NCBI RefSeq assembly: GCF_900115785.1
Contig: NZ_FOYS01000004.1
Span: 62,001 to 126,000 of the forward strand
Direction of reading: 5' to 3'
Source of the DNA: Halogeometricum limi
Lineage (GTDB): Archaea; Halobacteriota; Halobacteria; Halobacteriales; Haloferacaceae
Length of the DNA stretch: 64,000 nt
Part shown: positions 8,725 to 18,279 of the stretch, one piece after another
Layout of the letters: each line of letters begins with the position of its first letter
How positions within the stretch are numbered: position 1 is the first letter of the stretch
The notes under the pieces: model-generated
The model's database searches: none
What the model was told of the DNA's origin: nothing
Seen by the model: only the letters and a program-made list of their open reading frames with translations
Translations under genes and position numbers: made by a program

Positions 8725-11190
8725 TCAGGCCCGCAACTCGTTATCGATCAAACTAGTATCAAACTCTACAAACGGAATGAACATTTCGTCGAATGTGAAC
8801 GCTCCGTGAGTAGCAGTCATATCTTCTTTTTCGGAATAGTACCGCCGTTTAAACCGAAGCGTTCGACCATCGCACTTGTCTTTCGTCAAGGCTCTGAGCT
8901 CTTGCATGGTTTGCTTAGGTAGGATCTCGAACCATTGATTTTCTGGGTTCTTCCCGAAAGAATTGCTTTGTTGGTTATTATCTTTAAGCCCTGCAACCCG
9001 TTGACCAAGATCTTGATAGTATTCACCTCTGTTTTTCAAGGCGTTCAATCCCTCTCCTGATGTCAGTGATTTTCTGGAATTGGCGGTACGGACCATTCCG
9101 TGATCCGCCGTAAGAATAGGTAGTATATTGTCGCCGAGTCGCTTGGTAAGTTGTTTCACAAACGTTGCCAAATCATCTGCCACACCAGGTATCAATGAGT
9201 CTGCGATGTGGTCAGTGCCTTCGTGTAGTTGGTCGATTTGATTATGCTGGAGAAAGTGAACCGACTTCTCGTACTGGTTTACAACGTCTGCAATGTGTTT
9301 AACAGTCTCTTTCTGGAATGCAGCGTCCTCTGCCCTGAGCCCTTCCAAATGTACGAAGTTGTCTGCAGCACTTCCGAGAACTTCGCTGAAGCCGCCTGCG
9401 CCATCATGGAGATAGCTCAAAGCTTGAGTATATGCACCCGCTCTTCGGGCACGGTCGAAGAGGTTCCCCTCTGGCGGATTGATTGCTTTTTGAATATCGT
9501 CTCTGCCATGCTCAATCGGGAATTGGCCTGTGAAAAGCGAATAATGGCCTGCCCCTGTTTCTGACGGGAAGATTGTCGTCATGGGCGTGTTTGAGGCAAC
9601 CCCATTTTTGGCCCAATCGCTGATTTTCTCGTTGTTGTGAGTTGCTTCAAGCCATTGGCGTAGACCGAATCCATCAGATACAATCACGAGAATGTGATCG
9701 TGATTATCGAGGAGTTTTTCAACCTTAGTTGGGATATCAGTGATCATCGCGACTTCTCGCGATGTGGGATCTGTGTTTGCCCACTGGCGATAAGTATCAC
9801 GGATGTAGTCTTCACACACTCTAAGGACGGCATCTGCTATTTTCCTCTCTGTTTCCCCGAACTGAGTCGATAAAGACGCTTCCCGGTCGAGTTGATCATC
9901 GTATAATTCGATACAATCTGTTGGAGACTCTGGTGACGTCGGGGAGAGTGCCGAAATCATCTCCCGGGCGTCAGTTAGATTCGATCGGGTTTTCGCAGCT
10001 TCTTCCGATGCAACCGGTTCAATGAAATCTTCGATCTCTTCGAGTCTGGTTATTAGCTTATTCACCTGACTTTCTTCGTTCGCAATCGCTGTATCAAGAT
10101 CTGATAGAAGGATATCCGATTCTAGGGCATCAACCACTGTTTGAATCCCACTTGTTGGAGAACTTGAAAACAGAGCTAATGGAATCTGATCCAGATTATT
10201 GATTATGTTCTCTTTGAGTTCTTTTGGTCGACTCTCCCTCACATGTCGTCGTATCTCGTCTATTCCGATATCGATTGAATCAATCGACCGGAGTGCGCCT
10301 TTCTCATCTGCGAGCTGTTGAGCCATCTCATAGCTCTCGGGAGAGGCAATGTTAACAAGAACAGACCGGAAGTCCGAGTCCAGATCGGTCAATTCAGTAC
10401 TTATACTGAGTTCGTTTTTTGCCTTCTCGAGCTTCGTATCAATAAGCATATTAGACCGTGACGCTGCAGCTTCTTGAGCATGGGATAACAAAGCATACGA
10501 CTCCCATTCGGTCTTCGCTCCTCGTGTTGCCTTTGCGTACGAAAGCGCCTGTTCACCTGATAGTGTTTTTTCGTTTTCTCTGATCCATCCCATGTGGATC
10601 GCCCACGCTTCATGTTCCAACGTGACTTTCGCAGGCTCCTCCAATGCGAAAATGAAATCATCACTGGTGAGAAGCTCTCGAAGAATCGTCTTTCGTATCT
10701 GTTCAGGAGAGTCTGCGTTGCGACACTCTGCTACTAATACTGGCTGTTTATCAATCAGTGCTGGAAGAGGGATTCCTGATTGACCCTTTCTCTTTGCTAT
10801 CAGGAGCTCAAGAGCGTTCACACGGAGAGAGAGATCACACTCATCGTCAGCATTGATCAAGTCTTGGTACTGCATAACATCCGAGAACCGGAGGGAAAAG
10901 CGAACCTTTGATAGTACCTCTGTGAGGTCGTCGAAGTACTGGATTACTTGTGGAGCGTCTTTGACCTGTGATCGGGCTGCTATCGCTTCCCAATTTGCGG
11001 CAAAACTGTCAAAGTCCCTGGTGATATACAGCTGTGTAACTGCTCCACGATCTGCACTATTTCGGATTTCCCGAATTGACGACGCGTCCATCACATCGAT
11101 CAATTCTGCTGAATCACCCTCAGGGCTGACTACCTCAGGTGAGGGACCTTCCCTTCGATACCAGTGATCAGGGTCTTCAACTATATACAT
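8725..11190 (-). CDS. pglZ: PglZ-domain protein, large form (module 2, D2)
   Basis: Protein with a C-terminal alkaline-phosphatase-superfamily PglZ domain, the hallmark family of BREX and Pgl phage-defence systems. The N-terminal 490 residues are mostly helical. The PglZ core has the metal Asp in VIVSDGFG (D506), the nucleophile region TTIFPSETGAGHYSLFTGQ (538-556), LTADHGMV (DHG 696-698) and a late ATHGAF metal ligand (H795). All ligands look intact, so metal-dependent phosphodiesterase or nuclease activity is plausible. The 821-aa length matches BREX PglZ. It is the last gene of the ten-gene run, 2 bp after the C2 ATPase. A shorter second PglZ protein lies at 18276-19394. Confidence 0.85.
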   Translation of the reverse strand: MYIVEDPDHWYRREGPSPEVVSPEGDSAELIDVMDASSIREIRNSADRGAVTQLYITRDFDSFAANWEAIAARSQVKDAPQVIQYFDDLTEVLSKVRFSLRFSDVMQYQDLINADDECDLSLRVNALELLIAKRKGQSGIPLPALIDKQPVLVAECRNADSPEQIRKTILRELLTSDDFIFALEEPAKVTLEHEAWAIHMGWIRENEKTLSGEQALSYAKATRGAKTEWESYALLSHAQEAAASRSNMLIDTKLEKAKNELSISTELTDLDSDFRSVLVNIASPESYEMAQQLADEKGALRSIDSIDIGIDEIRRHVRESRPKELKENIINNLDQIPLALFSSSPTSGIQTVVDALESDILLSDLDTAIANEESQVNKLITRLEEIEDFIEPVASEEAAKTRSNLTDAREMISALSPTSPESPTDCIELYDDQLDREASLSTQFGETERKIADAVLRVCEDYIRDTYRQWANTDPTSREVAMITDIPTKVEKLLDNHDHILVIVSDGFGLRQWLEATHNNEKISDWAKNGVASNTPMTTIFPSETGAGHYSLFTGQFPIEHGRDDIQKAINPPEGNLFDRARRAGAYTQALSYLHDGAGGFSEVLGSAADNFVHLEGLRAEDAAFQKETVKHIADVVNQYEKSVHFLQHNQIDQLHEGTDHIADSLIPGVADDLATFVKQLTKRLGDNILPILTADHGMVRTANSRKSLTSGEGLNALKNRGEYYQDLGQRVAGLKDNNQQSNSFGKNPENQWFEILPKQTMQELRALTKDKCDGRTLRFKRRYYSEKEDMTATHGAFTFDEMFIPFVEFDTSLIDNELRA

Positions 11191-11192
11191 AT

Positions 11193-14100
11193 CTATTTGA
11201 TAGTTACTTGTCCATCGAATCCCATACTCAGATCGCCAGTACTGATCAATGAGTTCAGTGCGCTCACTACCTCGCTCTTTGATTCGAGGAAGTCCTCATC
11301 AGGAATTTCACGTGCGATATCGTCTGGAGTAACGGTTTGTCTGGACCGAACCATCTTTTTGATCCGTTCTTCAATAGGGACCCGGTCAATCTCTCCTGCA
11401 TCGGAGATACGTTCGATACGATTGAGAATCGACTCTATGCGATCCACAGGTTTGCTCTTCAGTGGTCTGCTACGAATGTCCTCGATTTCTTTGCGTCGAC
11501 CTGGGGGAAGGTTTTCCTTCTCAGACTGGTAGTAGTCCTCTTCGATATCTTTGAGTTCCTCAGCGAAGGTGGAAAACTTCTCTCCATCGCTCATGAATTC
11601 TTCATAGTTTTCACGAATAGTAGCAAGTCCATACACTGTCGACGGCCTGACCTCAAGTACTTCTGATGCGGCGTCCTCAATGGTTTCACTGAATGCAGAA
11701 AAGTCGTCTCTCCAATTTTGGGCACGTTGCCGGGCACTTGCAGTCTGAATCTGAGAGAGTATAGTCCAATTTGGTTGTGAGCTTATTTCCCTTACATGAG
11801 CTCTGATCTCCTGTACTTCATCGGTGATCGAGCTCGTGCGGCGACGTATTTCTTTATCCACTTCGTTCCGCTTTTCCTGGGCGTTTTCGTATAGCTCAGC
11901 CGCGTCCTGCACAGTGGATTCTATTGAGTCTATGCTCTCTTCCGATACCCCCCGGAAGCTTGTATTTTCGATTTCTTCTGTCGCACTGATGAGCGCCTCA
12001 CCAGCAGCGTCATACAGATTGATTACCTCTGCAGCGTCGTCGCTCAGGTCGATGTCTCTGTCAACATCGTATTCACTAAGATCTGTCTCCTCTAGCGATT
12101 GGAACTTTTCTAGGAGTTTTGCACTTTCTCGAACTACTCGCTTAGAGAGGTTAATCCGAGTGTCAAAGGTCTCAATGGCATCTACAGCATCTCTGACAGC
12201 CTTCGGATCTGGTCTTACTGTAGAAAAGTCTCGGAGAACTCTGTTAACAGCATCGTCATCATTATATTCGTTATAGACCCCTATCTTCTTAAACTCTGGT
12301 AGTATGTCATCATGAACTGCTTGCAAGGATTCAAAGACGTTACTCTCGCTGTCTGCATCCAGCTCTTGTTCAAGGAATCGTCGAGCACCGTTTGACAGGT
12401 CACTCGATTTTGATTGGAGGATGTTGACCTCGTTGAAATATTGAGTTGAGCTATAATCTGTATCGGGATCTGACTCTTTGATTTCCTCAATTCTTCGACT
12501 GGTTTGAACTAGTTTTAGTGCGTAATCCGTTGTATTGAACTTCTCTACCGCCTTGATTGTTGCTTCGTGGAACTCTTGGATGCTCTCGATTAATTTCTCA
12601 ACGGGGTTTGATGTGCCATCATTATTATGTTTTTTTATTTGCTCGATTTGATCTTCACAGACTCCCTGAAGACGAACGATCTCATCTCGGTTTGGAATTA
12701 CGTTCCTTTGGAAACTTTCTGGGAACTCTGGCGAAGTAAGCCATTCTGCAACTTCGTTCACCCCATCAAAAAATATCTTAGCTTCATACGAGCTATCTGA
12801 TGTCCGTTGGATTGTACTGTCCTCAATGCGCACCTTGCCACGCTTTTCGAGAATCGTAAGGAACTCTCTGATGTCTGGGATCGGGTAACCCTCCACAGAC
12901 ATGTGGTTGAAGAGTTTATCCTGATGAATCATCCCATCGTCCTCGTTTTTTATACTATCCAGGATAAGCGACTCAGATTTTGATACCTTCAGTTCGATAG
13001 TTTTTATTGAAGAAGATTGTACTTCGTTCGCGAGGTCATACTTGACCCATTCGTCCATGTAATTTTCGACCGATCCTTGACCATCTGCTTTCCCGATCTC
13101 TTTGATATCTTCCCATGTCAGTTCCGCTCGTGATAGTCCTTCTTCAATCGCGTTCAGATATGCATCCTTCGCATTACTATTCATTCGACCAAGCGGACCC
13201 GGATAGTGTGGATAGACTCGAGTAAATTGGTCCGCTACCCTATTGCCGAATTCGAACTCATCAATATCAAGAGCGTGGCCGACCACTTTTGTTTGGATCC
13301 CAGACATTAGCGCATGAGCACCTTCCGGAAGTTCACTTTTTAATTGACGGTAGCCACAGATCCACTTCTCGAGCTTGTATTCTATGTTTTCAACCTCGTA
13401 GGACCAGTTTTGCTTAAGTGAACCCGGCTCAATGGCCAGAATCCTTTGATTGCTGTAGTTGTGGTTACCGTAGTCAATCGTGATTACGAGCTCGGCGTCT
13501 TGGTCGTCTCGAATCTCCTCCAGTTCTTCAGGAGACTGATTCCCGACTGCAACAAGAAGACGTCGGTCATGAAAGTCTCCGTATGTACTTTTGACAATGA
13601 AATAATGTTCATCGTCATTATGGCTTCCAGGAATTAGCTCACTTTTGAACGGATCAGTATCTTGGAGTACAGCACAGAGGTTACGATAGAGGATCTCTTC
13701 ATCTACCATAACATTGGACATGGTATTCTCAACAATCCGTTTTAGTTCTCCAGCTGTCTCTGCTTCTCCCTCTTTTAGCAGAGCATCAAGTTTCCCACCC
13801 GACAGCTCGTATTTTAGTGTGCTTCCACTCTGTCGACGAGTAAGCCACCCTCTCTCATGCAGATGCTCAATCCGATCATCAAGACTATTCTCATCTAAGT
13901 GAAGTACTTCTAGTAACTCAGATCGAGAAATACCCACATCAAGGGTTGCAGCAATACTCGAGAGAACTCCCATCTCATCAAATTTCTTGATTTGATTAAA
14001 TTGATCTCTGACAAAAAAGCCCCCGTCACCAGCTGTGAGGGCGTCCGTAGAGAGGAATATATCGCCGGGACTTACCCATCGAGTTTCGTCATTCTTGAAG

Positions 14101-15179
14101 AATAAATTATATCCATCCTTCATCAGTTTAATCGCAGTCCGATTTGAGTCTGCTCGATCTGCAATCTGATGAATCGCTCGTAGAGTCGTAGTATGGAGTG
14201 GAAATACGTCGCTATTATCTACTTCCGGAAGATCTACACCTTTTCGAACAAGATATTTCTCTCTTCGTAGTTTCCAGGTTTCGAGCAGTTCCTCTTCGTT
14301 GAGGGGACGCAGTCGTACATGTTGTCTCGGCGTCGGACCAAACATTCGGTCCATCATTGCAGCGTGGACCTGTTCGAACCGGTTCCACTGATCCCGAGGT
14401 GCGGTCATAATCATCAGGACCGGTGTCTCTTGGTCAATTTCGTCGAAGAACTCCCGATACTTATCGAGATCTTCGAAGCTTACGTCTTCTCCACGAACGA
14501 TGCCTTCGATCTCGTCCATGAGAAGAACGACTGCGTCGTAAAGTTCCTCATTGACGATCGACTTACATCCTTCCGAGAAAGCTATGCCCGCATCCTGGCC
14601 TTGTCGCTTCTGAACCTCGCGATCTTTGAATCGAGCTTCTGCCTCCTCACGACTTAACCCTAGTTTGACAAATTCGTCAATGACCGCTTCTGTTTCGTCA
14701 TCTTGGACATCAGAGATCTTCTCAGCAGCGTCAGGACCGATCTCTGCTTTTACCCGCTCACGCAGTGCTTCAACGATATCTGCCGGATTACTAGTGAAAT
14801 TGAAGGGGTCTAAAGTCAGGAGATTCATCCCCTCGGGGCAGACAATCTCTTCCTCGTTTTGGAGGAGTTTATGGATCTGAGAAAGGAAGTGGGTTTTTCC
14901 GTCACCGTATTGGCCAACTACCCCGTACCCCTTCATTTCCGGATATCCCGCAGGAGAATTTTTGTACTCGCCGAGTAGCTCTTTGATGTTGGCAAGACCA
15001 TCGGTGTGTACGTCGCCCAGTGAAGTGAGAGCAGCGTACTGTTCGATCTTTTCTTTAATTTCCCCTTTTTCGTATTGACCTGGTTTTGTCTTTCCTAGTT
15101 TGACAACGGTTCTGAACGCACTACTGTCTTGTTTGAAATACTTGCTGGGAGGGCCCTGAACGATTGATTGTGAAGACAT
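11193..15179 (-). CDS. Very large P-loop ATPase with coiled coils, BrxC/PglY-like (module 2, C2)
   Basis: 1328-aa ATPase. Walker A is GQYGDGKT (residues 89-96) and Walker B is AVVLLMDE (216-223). A following MTAPRDQWNRF stretch resembles a sensor region of AAA+/STAND-like ATPases. Winged-helix-like segments occur near 400-460 (LGVISRSELLEVLHL-type). From about residue 820 to the end the protein is dominated by long charged coiled coils. Size, P-loop style and position before a PglZ gene resemble BrxC/PglY of BREX, but direct family membership is inferred. DpdH of the bacterial Dpd system is another large-ATPase alternative. It overlaps B2 by 1 bp. Confidence 0.75.
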   Translation of the reverse strand: MSSQSIVQGPPSKYFKQDSSAFRTVVKLGKTKPGQYEKGEIKEKIEQYAALTSLGDVHTDGLANIKELLGEYKNSPAGYPEMKGYGVVGQYGDGKTHFLSQIHKLLQNEEEIVCPEGMNLLTLDPFNFTSNPADIVEALRERVKAEIGPDAAEKISDVQDDETEAVIDEFVKLGLSREEAEARFKDREVQKRQGQDAGIAFSEGCKSIVNEELYDAVVLLMDEIEGIVRGEDVSFEDLDKYREFFDEIDQETPVLMIMTAPRDQWNRFEQVHAAMMDRMFGPTPRQHVRLRPLNEEELLETWKLRREKYLVRKGVDLPEVDNSDVFPLHTTTLRAIHQIADRADSNRTAIKLMKDGYNLFFKNDETRWVSPGDIFLSTDALTAGDGGFFVRDQFNQIKKFDEMGVLSSIAATLDVGISRSELLEVLHLDENSLDDRIEHLHERGWLTRRQSGSTLKYELSGGKLDALLKEGEAETAGELKRIVENTMSNVMVDEEILYRNLCAVLQDTDPFKSELIPGSHNDDEHYFIVKSTYGDFHDRRLLVAVGNQSPEELEEIRDDQDAELVITIDYGNHNYSNQRILAIEPGSLKQNWSYEVENIEYKLEKWICGYRQLKSELPEGAHALMSGIQTKVVGHALDIDEFEFGNRVADQFTRVYPHYPGPLGRMNSNAKDAYLNAIEEGLSRAELTWEDIKEIGKADGQGSVENYMDEWVKYDLANEVQSSSIKTIELKVSKSESLILDSIKNEDDGMIHQDKLFNHMSVEGYPIPDIREFLTILEKRGKVRIEDSTIQRTSDSSYEAKIFFDGVNEVAEWLTSPEFPESFQRNVIPNRDEIVRLQGVCEDQIEQIKKHNNDGTSNPVEKLIESIQEFHEATIKAVEKFNTTDYALKLVQTSRRIEEIKESDPDTDYSSTQYFNEVNILQSKSSDLSNGARRFLEQELDADSESNVFESLQAVHDDILPEFKKIGVYNEYNDDDAVNRVLRDFSTVRPDPKAVRDAVDAIETFDTRINLSKRVVRESAKLLEKFQSLEETDLSEYDVDRDIDLSDDAAEVINLYDAAGEALISATEEIENTSFRGVSEESIDSIESTVQDAAELYENAQEKRNEVDKEIRRRTSSITDEVQEIRAHVREISSQPNWTILSQIQTASARQRAQNWRDDFSAFSETIEDAASEVLEVRPSTVYGLATIRENYEEFMSDGEKFSTFAEELKDIEEDYYQSEKENLPPGRRKEIEDIRSRPLKSKPVDRIESILNRIERISDAGEIDRVPIEERIKKMVRSRQTVTPDDIAREIPDEDFLESKSEVVSALNSLISTGDLSMGFDGQVTIK

Positions 15180-15784
15180 TATTCTTTATTTGCTTTGATG
15201 AAGGAATTAACCACTGTATGGTATCCGAAGGTCTCTGCAGGATCTGTGTTTATCTCTGGAGAGACTGTGTCCATTGGTGATGCGTCTTTGAGGTTTGACA
15301 GTAAGTGATCCACCGTAAATGTATCCATTTTGTTCAGTTGGGTGTTAACAATACGCATTCCTCGAATTACTGTCTCAAACCACTCGTTAGTATAGTACTC
15401 TGGAAAGACAAGCCAAACTGAACGTTCGTATGAACTTAACGGATGTTCTATATACTCGTGAATCTGTTCTAAGTACGTTCGTTCTTTTGGAATTACGTCA
15501 AAGTTGTCTATGACTACAACTTCAGATCCGTCAACCTTGTCCTCTAATTCTGAACTTGACGTAGAATCCAACAGCTGAGAAGCTGGTAAATAGAGAAATT
15601 CAGACCCTTCTTCCCTTAAGAAATGGCGAATGGCAAAAGTCTTCCCGGCTCCGATTCCACCGTAGATTCTAAGATCATGATCCTGGTCTAATTCTTCGGT
15701 CAACAGTTTCTGATGACTAGTAAGTGAGTACTCTTCAGGTGACGACCAAAGAGCCTCTAATAGTCGATTTCCCAATTTGTTCAT
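15179..15784 (-). CDS. Small P-loop ATPase (module 2, B2)
   Basis: 201-aa protein of compact AAA/ORC-like type. Walker A is GGIGAGKT (42-49) with Walker B EVVVIDNFD (88-96). A later aromatic stretch, SVWLVFPEYYTNEWF, takes the place of a sensor strand. There is no obvious extra domain. It sits between A2 and the giant ATPase C2 and overlaps C2 by one base, so the two are probably translated together. Its counterpart in module 1 is the 170-aa protein at 23329-23841, which has the same layout but little sequence identity. By position it corresponds to brxB in BREX operons; real homology to BrxB (DUF1788) is not shown here. Confidence 0.7.
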   Translation of the reverse strand: MNKLGNRLLEALWSSPEEYSLTSHQKLLTEELDQDHDLRIYGGIGAGKTFAIRHFLREEGSEFLYLPASQLLDSTSSSELEDKVDGSEVVVIDNFDVIPKERTYLEQIHEYIEHPLSSYERSVWLVFPEYYTNEWFETVIRGMRIVNTQLNKMDTFTVDHLLSNLKDASPMDTVSPEINTDPAETFGYHTVVNSFIKANKE

Positions 15785-15799
15785 CCTCTATACAAGAAG

Positions 15800-16618
15800 T
15801 CATAGTAGGGTATCTTGTAAATCATTGGGTCCAATGTTTCCGACCTGAATGTCAAACACCCCCCCAAATGGATTAGTTCGTGCGCTATCACCCATCGTGC
15901 CATACGTGAAGAGAGAATATCGGTCTCTGGTTTGTCTCAGCAATTGTTCTGTTCCTTCATCAGAACAATTCACCAGCCTTGGAAGACGCTGACGCAAGTA
16001 TGGTGCCTCGAGTGTTTGGTGATTTTGTCCCAAGAGATAGACACCATATGGAATTGATTCAGGGACTGCTTGGTCACGAGTAATCAGTTTCCATTTTTTC
16101 TCATCACCCGGTTGGTCTACATTCAATAATTTGAAATCGTCTATGAGATGAAGTGCGTTCCTCACAGAGTTCTCTTTCGAGGTCGAACTGGTGTCACTAA
16201 TCGTAATCATCCGCTCATGGATCTCTTCTGCACTCAACGATTGAGATGCAGATCGCAGAATATCCAGGGTATATGCTATTGTCGGCATTCCTCGCATGTG
16301 TTGGATGAGAATGTCGTCAAGTAGATCGCTCCTTTTTGCTTTAATCACGTAACCAGCGAACTCTCCGCTATCTGTTGGTGAATTATCTGAACCCAGAAAT
16401 CCGAATTTTTTCAATAATGCATTTGTCTCTTCGCCGGCGCTAGTGCTCGCGCCCGCATACTTTTCGAATTCCTCAATCAGCCGATCCCGATCGTAATCAA
16501 CTTTCTCGCCTACGTGGTAGATAATGTGGAGAAATTTTCGAAGGTTGTCTCGACTGCGTGCCCGTACATGTTGACACTTCGCGGGCGTATTATCTATGTT
16601 GGCAAAGTATAATTCCAT
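15800..16618 (-). CDS. Winged-helix-like accessory protein (module 2, A2)
   Basis: 272-aa protein of unknown function. Residues about 40-90 read as a winged helix (DRLIEEFEKYAG, then LLKKFGFLGSDNSPTDSGE). The LLKKFGFL...TDSGE block (68-86) aligns with VLKKMGVL...TERGE (62-80) in the protein at 23828-24691, so the two are probable paralogues. A second HTH-like stretch is at AEEIHERMITISDTSSTSKENSVRNALHLI. It follows the GNAT gene with no gap and precedes B2 by 15 bp. By position it parallels BrxA, a DNA-binding BREX protein, or DpdG. This is an inference from context. Confidence 0.65.
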   Translation of the reverse strand: MELYFANIDNTPAKCQHVRARSRDNLRKFLHIIYHVGEKVDYDRDRLIEEFEKYAGASTSAGEETNALLKKFGFLGSDNSPTDSGEFAGYVIKAKRSDLLDDILIQHMRGMPTIAYTLDILRSASQSLSAEEIHERMITISDTSSTSKENSVRNALHLIDDFKLLNVDQPGDEKKWKLITRDQAVPESIPYGVYLLGQNHQTLEAPYLRQRLPRLVNCSDEGTEQLLRQTRDRYSLFTYGTMGDSARTNPFGGVFDIQVGNIGPNDLQDTLL

Positions 16619-17101
16619 TTATATTTCCTTCTTCATGAGCGCCATTTCTCGTCCCCCATCCGTTGTCCTCGTTGACGTAACCTGGAAGTCCATAGTTAGC
16701 CAGAACTGTTTTGCATCACTTGAAGCAGCTGTTTCAGCTATCAATACAGTTTTCCCTGCCTCTTTGGCGTAATTCTCTGAGGCTTCGATTAAGTCCGCAC
16801 CGAGGCCTGTACTACGGAAGTCCGGGTGAACAGCTATTAACCGTACTTGAGCTTGCCCTGGCTTTAGAACTCGTGATTCACACCAAACCATAGAAGCGCC
16901 GATCACCTCCTCCGTTTCGTTGTCATCAGTAAATAGTATATCCCGTCCTTCATTGCTGACTGCTCGTTCTAACCCATCACGATAGGTATACCAGTGAAGC
17001 TCCTTCTTAATCTGATTGTGGTTATACAATCGTTGAATTCGATCAATGTCCTCCGGGCGTGCAGTTTTAATCGCTGAGCGTTCAAACTCATTAGAAGTCA
17101 T
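16619..17101 (-). CDS. GNAT-family N-acetyltransferase (element cargo)
   Basis: 160-aa acyltransferase of the GNAT fold. The acetyl-CoA pyrophosphate-binding loop is seen in VRLIAVHPDFRSTGLGADLI (about 87-106: beta4, then a RxxGxG/A-type loop with RSTGLG), followed by helix ASENYAKEAG. The substrate is unknown. It is embedded between the HerA ATPase (1-bp overlap) and A2 (no gap), so it belongs to the operon. Two ideas are acylation of a protein partner, or acylation of the aminomethyl group of a preQ1-type base. Both are inference only. The fold call is good. Confidence 0.8.
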   Translation of the reverse strand: MTSNEFERSAIKTARPEDIDRIQRLYNHNQIKKELHWYTYRDGLERAVSNEGRDILFTDDNETEEVIGASMVWCESRVLKPGQAQVRLIAVHPDFRSTGLGADLIEASENYAKEAGKTVLIAETAASSDAKQFWLTMDFQVTSTRTTDGGREMALMKKEI

Positions 17102-18279
17102 TAGTTTTCACCACCTCCGTGTCTGCTCCGACGTGGCCGCATCTGAACAATTGAAATGCTCTCATCTTCATCATCTACATAAACGGCTTGGCCAACCCGG
17201 TCCAATTTTTGGATATATGTCTTTAGTTCGCTACTCATATAATCCTGAGAAAGTCGGTTCAATTCTTGGATGTCCTCACGAGTCGTGATCTTATGACAGA
17301 GGATAACATCACACTGAGAAACCATATCATGATCTAATGCCGATGGTTGTTGGGTTGCTACGGTAAGAGAAACGCCGGGCTGCCTGCCCTCCTTGACCCA
17401 CCGAATTAAGATGTCTTTCGAGAGGGAGGACTCACCAGAGGGAACGAAATTATGAGCCTCATCAATGAATAGCCAGACTCGAGGGACGTCGACTTGAAGC
17501 TCCAATTCTTCGCGTTTTCGTGCTTTGATTCGTCTTTTAAATAAGTCCCTGCACAGCACCGATACAACAAGATTCCGCAGACCGTACTTACCTGGATCCA
17601 CAACACTCAGATCAAGTACGTTCAGGCTCGTCTCATCTAGACGATCCCATATCGGAGTATACGTATCGCTGAACAGCCCCCAGTCTCGGGACATCTCCAG
17701 ACGGTTGAGCAGCGCTTCTTTCGTTCGCTCGTTGGATTGAGCATCGCCCTCTACCGTATCAATAATATCATCCAAATTGAACTCATTTCCCTGCTGTCGG
17801 GACAAGTTTCGTATCGCCCTGTAGAGGGTGATCCCCATTGGCTTATTGATATTCAAGTCAAACAAATCACACCAGCCATCGGGCGAAATGTCAGATGGAT
17901 TGATCTTTATCGCGCTGACTTCAAGTCCTCTCCGCTTCATCTCTGATAGAACTTCTTCACCATATCGCTCCTTCGGATTGCCTGGAACGAGAAGGTTGAC
18001 GCGGTACGCTCGCGACTGAAGTCCCCAGTCCCATAAGCTGTTCTGTTGTTCTTCATTTTCACTAACCATTGTCCAATATATTCCCATTGGGTCAACGATG
18101 AGAGGAACAACACCCTGGGTGTGGTCGTGGACTTCCTCAATGATGTCTCCCATCGAGTAACTCTTACCACTTCCCCGTTTTCCACAAATGAAGACTGCCC
18201 TGGAATGCGAGCCGTCTACGTACTCTTCTTCGTCTGTATCCAGTTCCTTCCCAATAAATAGTTCAATTTCGTCTTTCAT
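17101..18279 (-). CDS. HerA/DUF87-like ATPase
   Basis: 392-aa hexameric-type DNA-translocating ATPase of the HerA-FtsK superfamily. Walker A is GKRGSGKS (33-40) and VDPMGIYW follows the beta2 strand. Walker B is VWLFIDEAHNFVP (268-280, D273-E274). The HerA-type arginine/sensor region WVKEGRQPGVSLTVATQQPSALD (294-316) and a final CDVILCHKIT strand complete the fold. The family often pairs with nucleases such as NurA or SIR2 in defence loci; here it sits between PglZ D1 (4-bp overlap) and the GNAT (1-bp overlap). It may move DNA for the two modules. The family call is secure, the role inferred. Confidence 0.85.
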   Translation of the reverse strand: MKDEIELFIGKELDTDEEEYVDGSHSRAVFICGKRGSGKSYSMGDIIEEVHDHTQGVVPLIVDPMGIYWTMVSENEEQQNSLWDWGLQSRAYRVNLLVPGNPKERYGEEVLSEMKRRGLEVSAIKINPSDISPDGWCDLFDLNINKPMGITLYRAIRNLSRQQGNEFNLDDIIDTVEGDAQSNERTKEALLNRLEMSRDWGLFSDTYTPIWDRLDETSLNVLDLSVVDPGKYGLRNLVVSVLCRDLFKRRIKARKREELELQVDVPRVWLFIDEAHNFVPSGESSLSKDILIRWVKEGRQPGVSLTVATQQPSALDHDMVSQCDVILCHKITTREDIQELNRLSQDYMSSELKTYIQKLDRVGQAVYVDDEDESISIVQMRPRRSRHGGGEN

